From positions 29,814 through 93,813 of the forward strand of contig NZ_JMIR01000016.1 in the NCBI RefSeq assembly GCF_000714935.1: a stretch of DNA of 64,000 nt, given 5' to 3'. The stretch's first letter is position 1, and every line of letters begins with the position of its first letter. This stretch comes from Tumebacillus flagellatus (GTDB taxonomy: Bacteria > Bacillota > Bacilli > Tumebacillales > Tumebacillaceae). The notes beneath the pieces are model-generated. The model had not been told where the DNA came from, did no database searches, and worked only from the letters and a program-made list of their open reading frames with translations. This document shows positions 63,938-64,000 of the stretch, piece after piece. The position numbers were made by a program, and so were the translations under genes.

Positions 63938-64000
63938 TTGTTCCTTGAAAACTGGATAGCAAACTTTGTGATTCAAGACATCGAATCAATGTATGTTCTT
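63938..64000 (+). other. rRNA operon leader with boxA-like element
   Basis: TTGTTCCTTGAAAACTGGAT (63938-63957) has the form found in leaders and spacers of Bacillus-type rRNA operons, where boxA recruits the Nus antitermination complex. No tRNA or rRNA gene is seen before it, so a 16S gene probably starts shortly after the window. Confidence 0.7.

Overview
The window reads as a chromosomal segment of a spore-forming, flagellated Gram-positive bacterium of the Bacilli (phylum Bacillota). The evidence is the Bacillus-type fla/che gene order, FliY rather than a plain FliN, CheC and CheD, SigD, a PolC-type replicase, the dipicolinate synthase pair DpaA/DpaB, and strong AGGAGG-type ribosome binding sites. 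By eye the DNA is moderately GC-rich (mid-50s percent, not computed). With the gene content this suggests an Alicyclobacillaceae-like genus such as Tumebacillus or Effusibacillus; the genus is inference. Nearly every gene is on the + strand.

Region 1 (1-30620) is one flagellar and chemotaxis operon. A terminator at 20-56 closes the unseen upstream gene. 37 genes then follow almost without gaps: rod (flgB, flgC, fliE), MS ring and switch (fliF, fliG, fliM, fliY), export (fliH, fliI, fliJ, fliO, fliP, fliQ, fliR, flhB, flhA), hook (fliK, flgD, the hook gene), placement GTPases (flhF, flhG), chemotaxis (cheY, cheB, cheA, cheW, cheC, cheD) and sigD. The tail after sigD holds a FapA-family gene and three little-known genes, and ends at a terminator at 30574-30614.

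Region 2 (30625-37670) is the translation and envelope block: rpsB, tsf, pyrH, frr, uppS, cdsA, dxr, ispG. The site-2 protease gene rasP/rseP, usual after dxr, is missing. Region 3 (37680-42171) is polC. Region 4 (42180-50313) is the nusA-infB operon: rimP, nusA, rnpM (ylxR), ylxQ, infB, rbfA, nrnA, truB, ribF. It has a good sigma-A promoter and a strongly paired leader. ylxP is missing between infB and rbfA.

Region 5 (50363-53756) has an unusual pair of tiny genes with their own excellent promoter, then rpsO and pnp. Region 6 (53760-56957) holds two tandem polysaccharide-deacetylase-like genes, both lacking predicted catalytic residues, and the M16 peptidase mlpA. Region 7 (56958-62152) is ymxH, dpaA, dpaB, asd, dapG, dapA: lysine and dipicolinate supply for spores. 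After dapA the conserved order breaks. An AT-richer spacer with direct repeats leads to a small secreted protein and a membrane-anchored protein, neither recognised. The window ends in a promoter and a boxA-like element typical of a ribosomal RNA operon leader, so an rRNA operon probably begins just beyond 64000.

Most genes are ordinary, well-conserved core genes. The points that stand out are structured leaders (flgB, rpsB, rimP, pnp), missing canonical neighbours (rasP, ylxP), the two-gene module at 50472-50923, the degenerate deacetylase pair, and the unrecognised exported proteins near the end.
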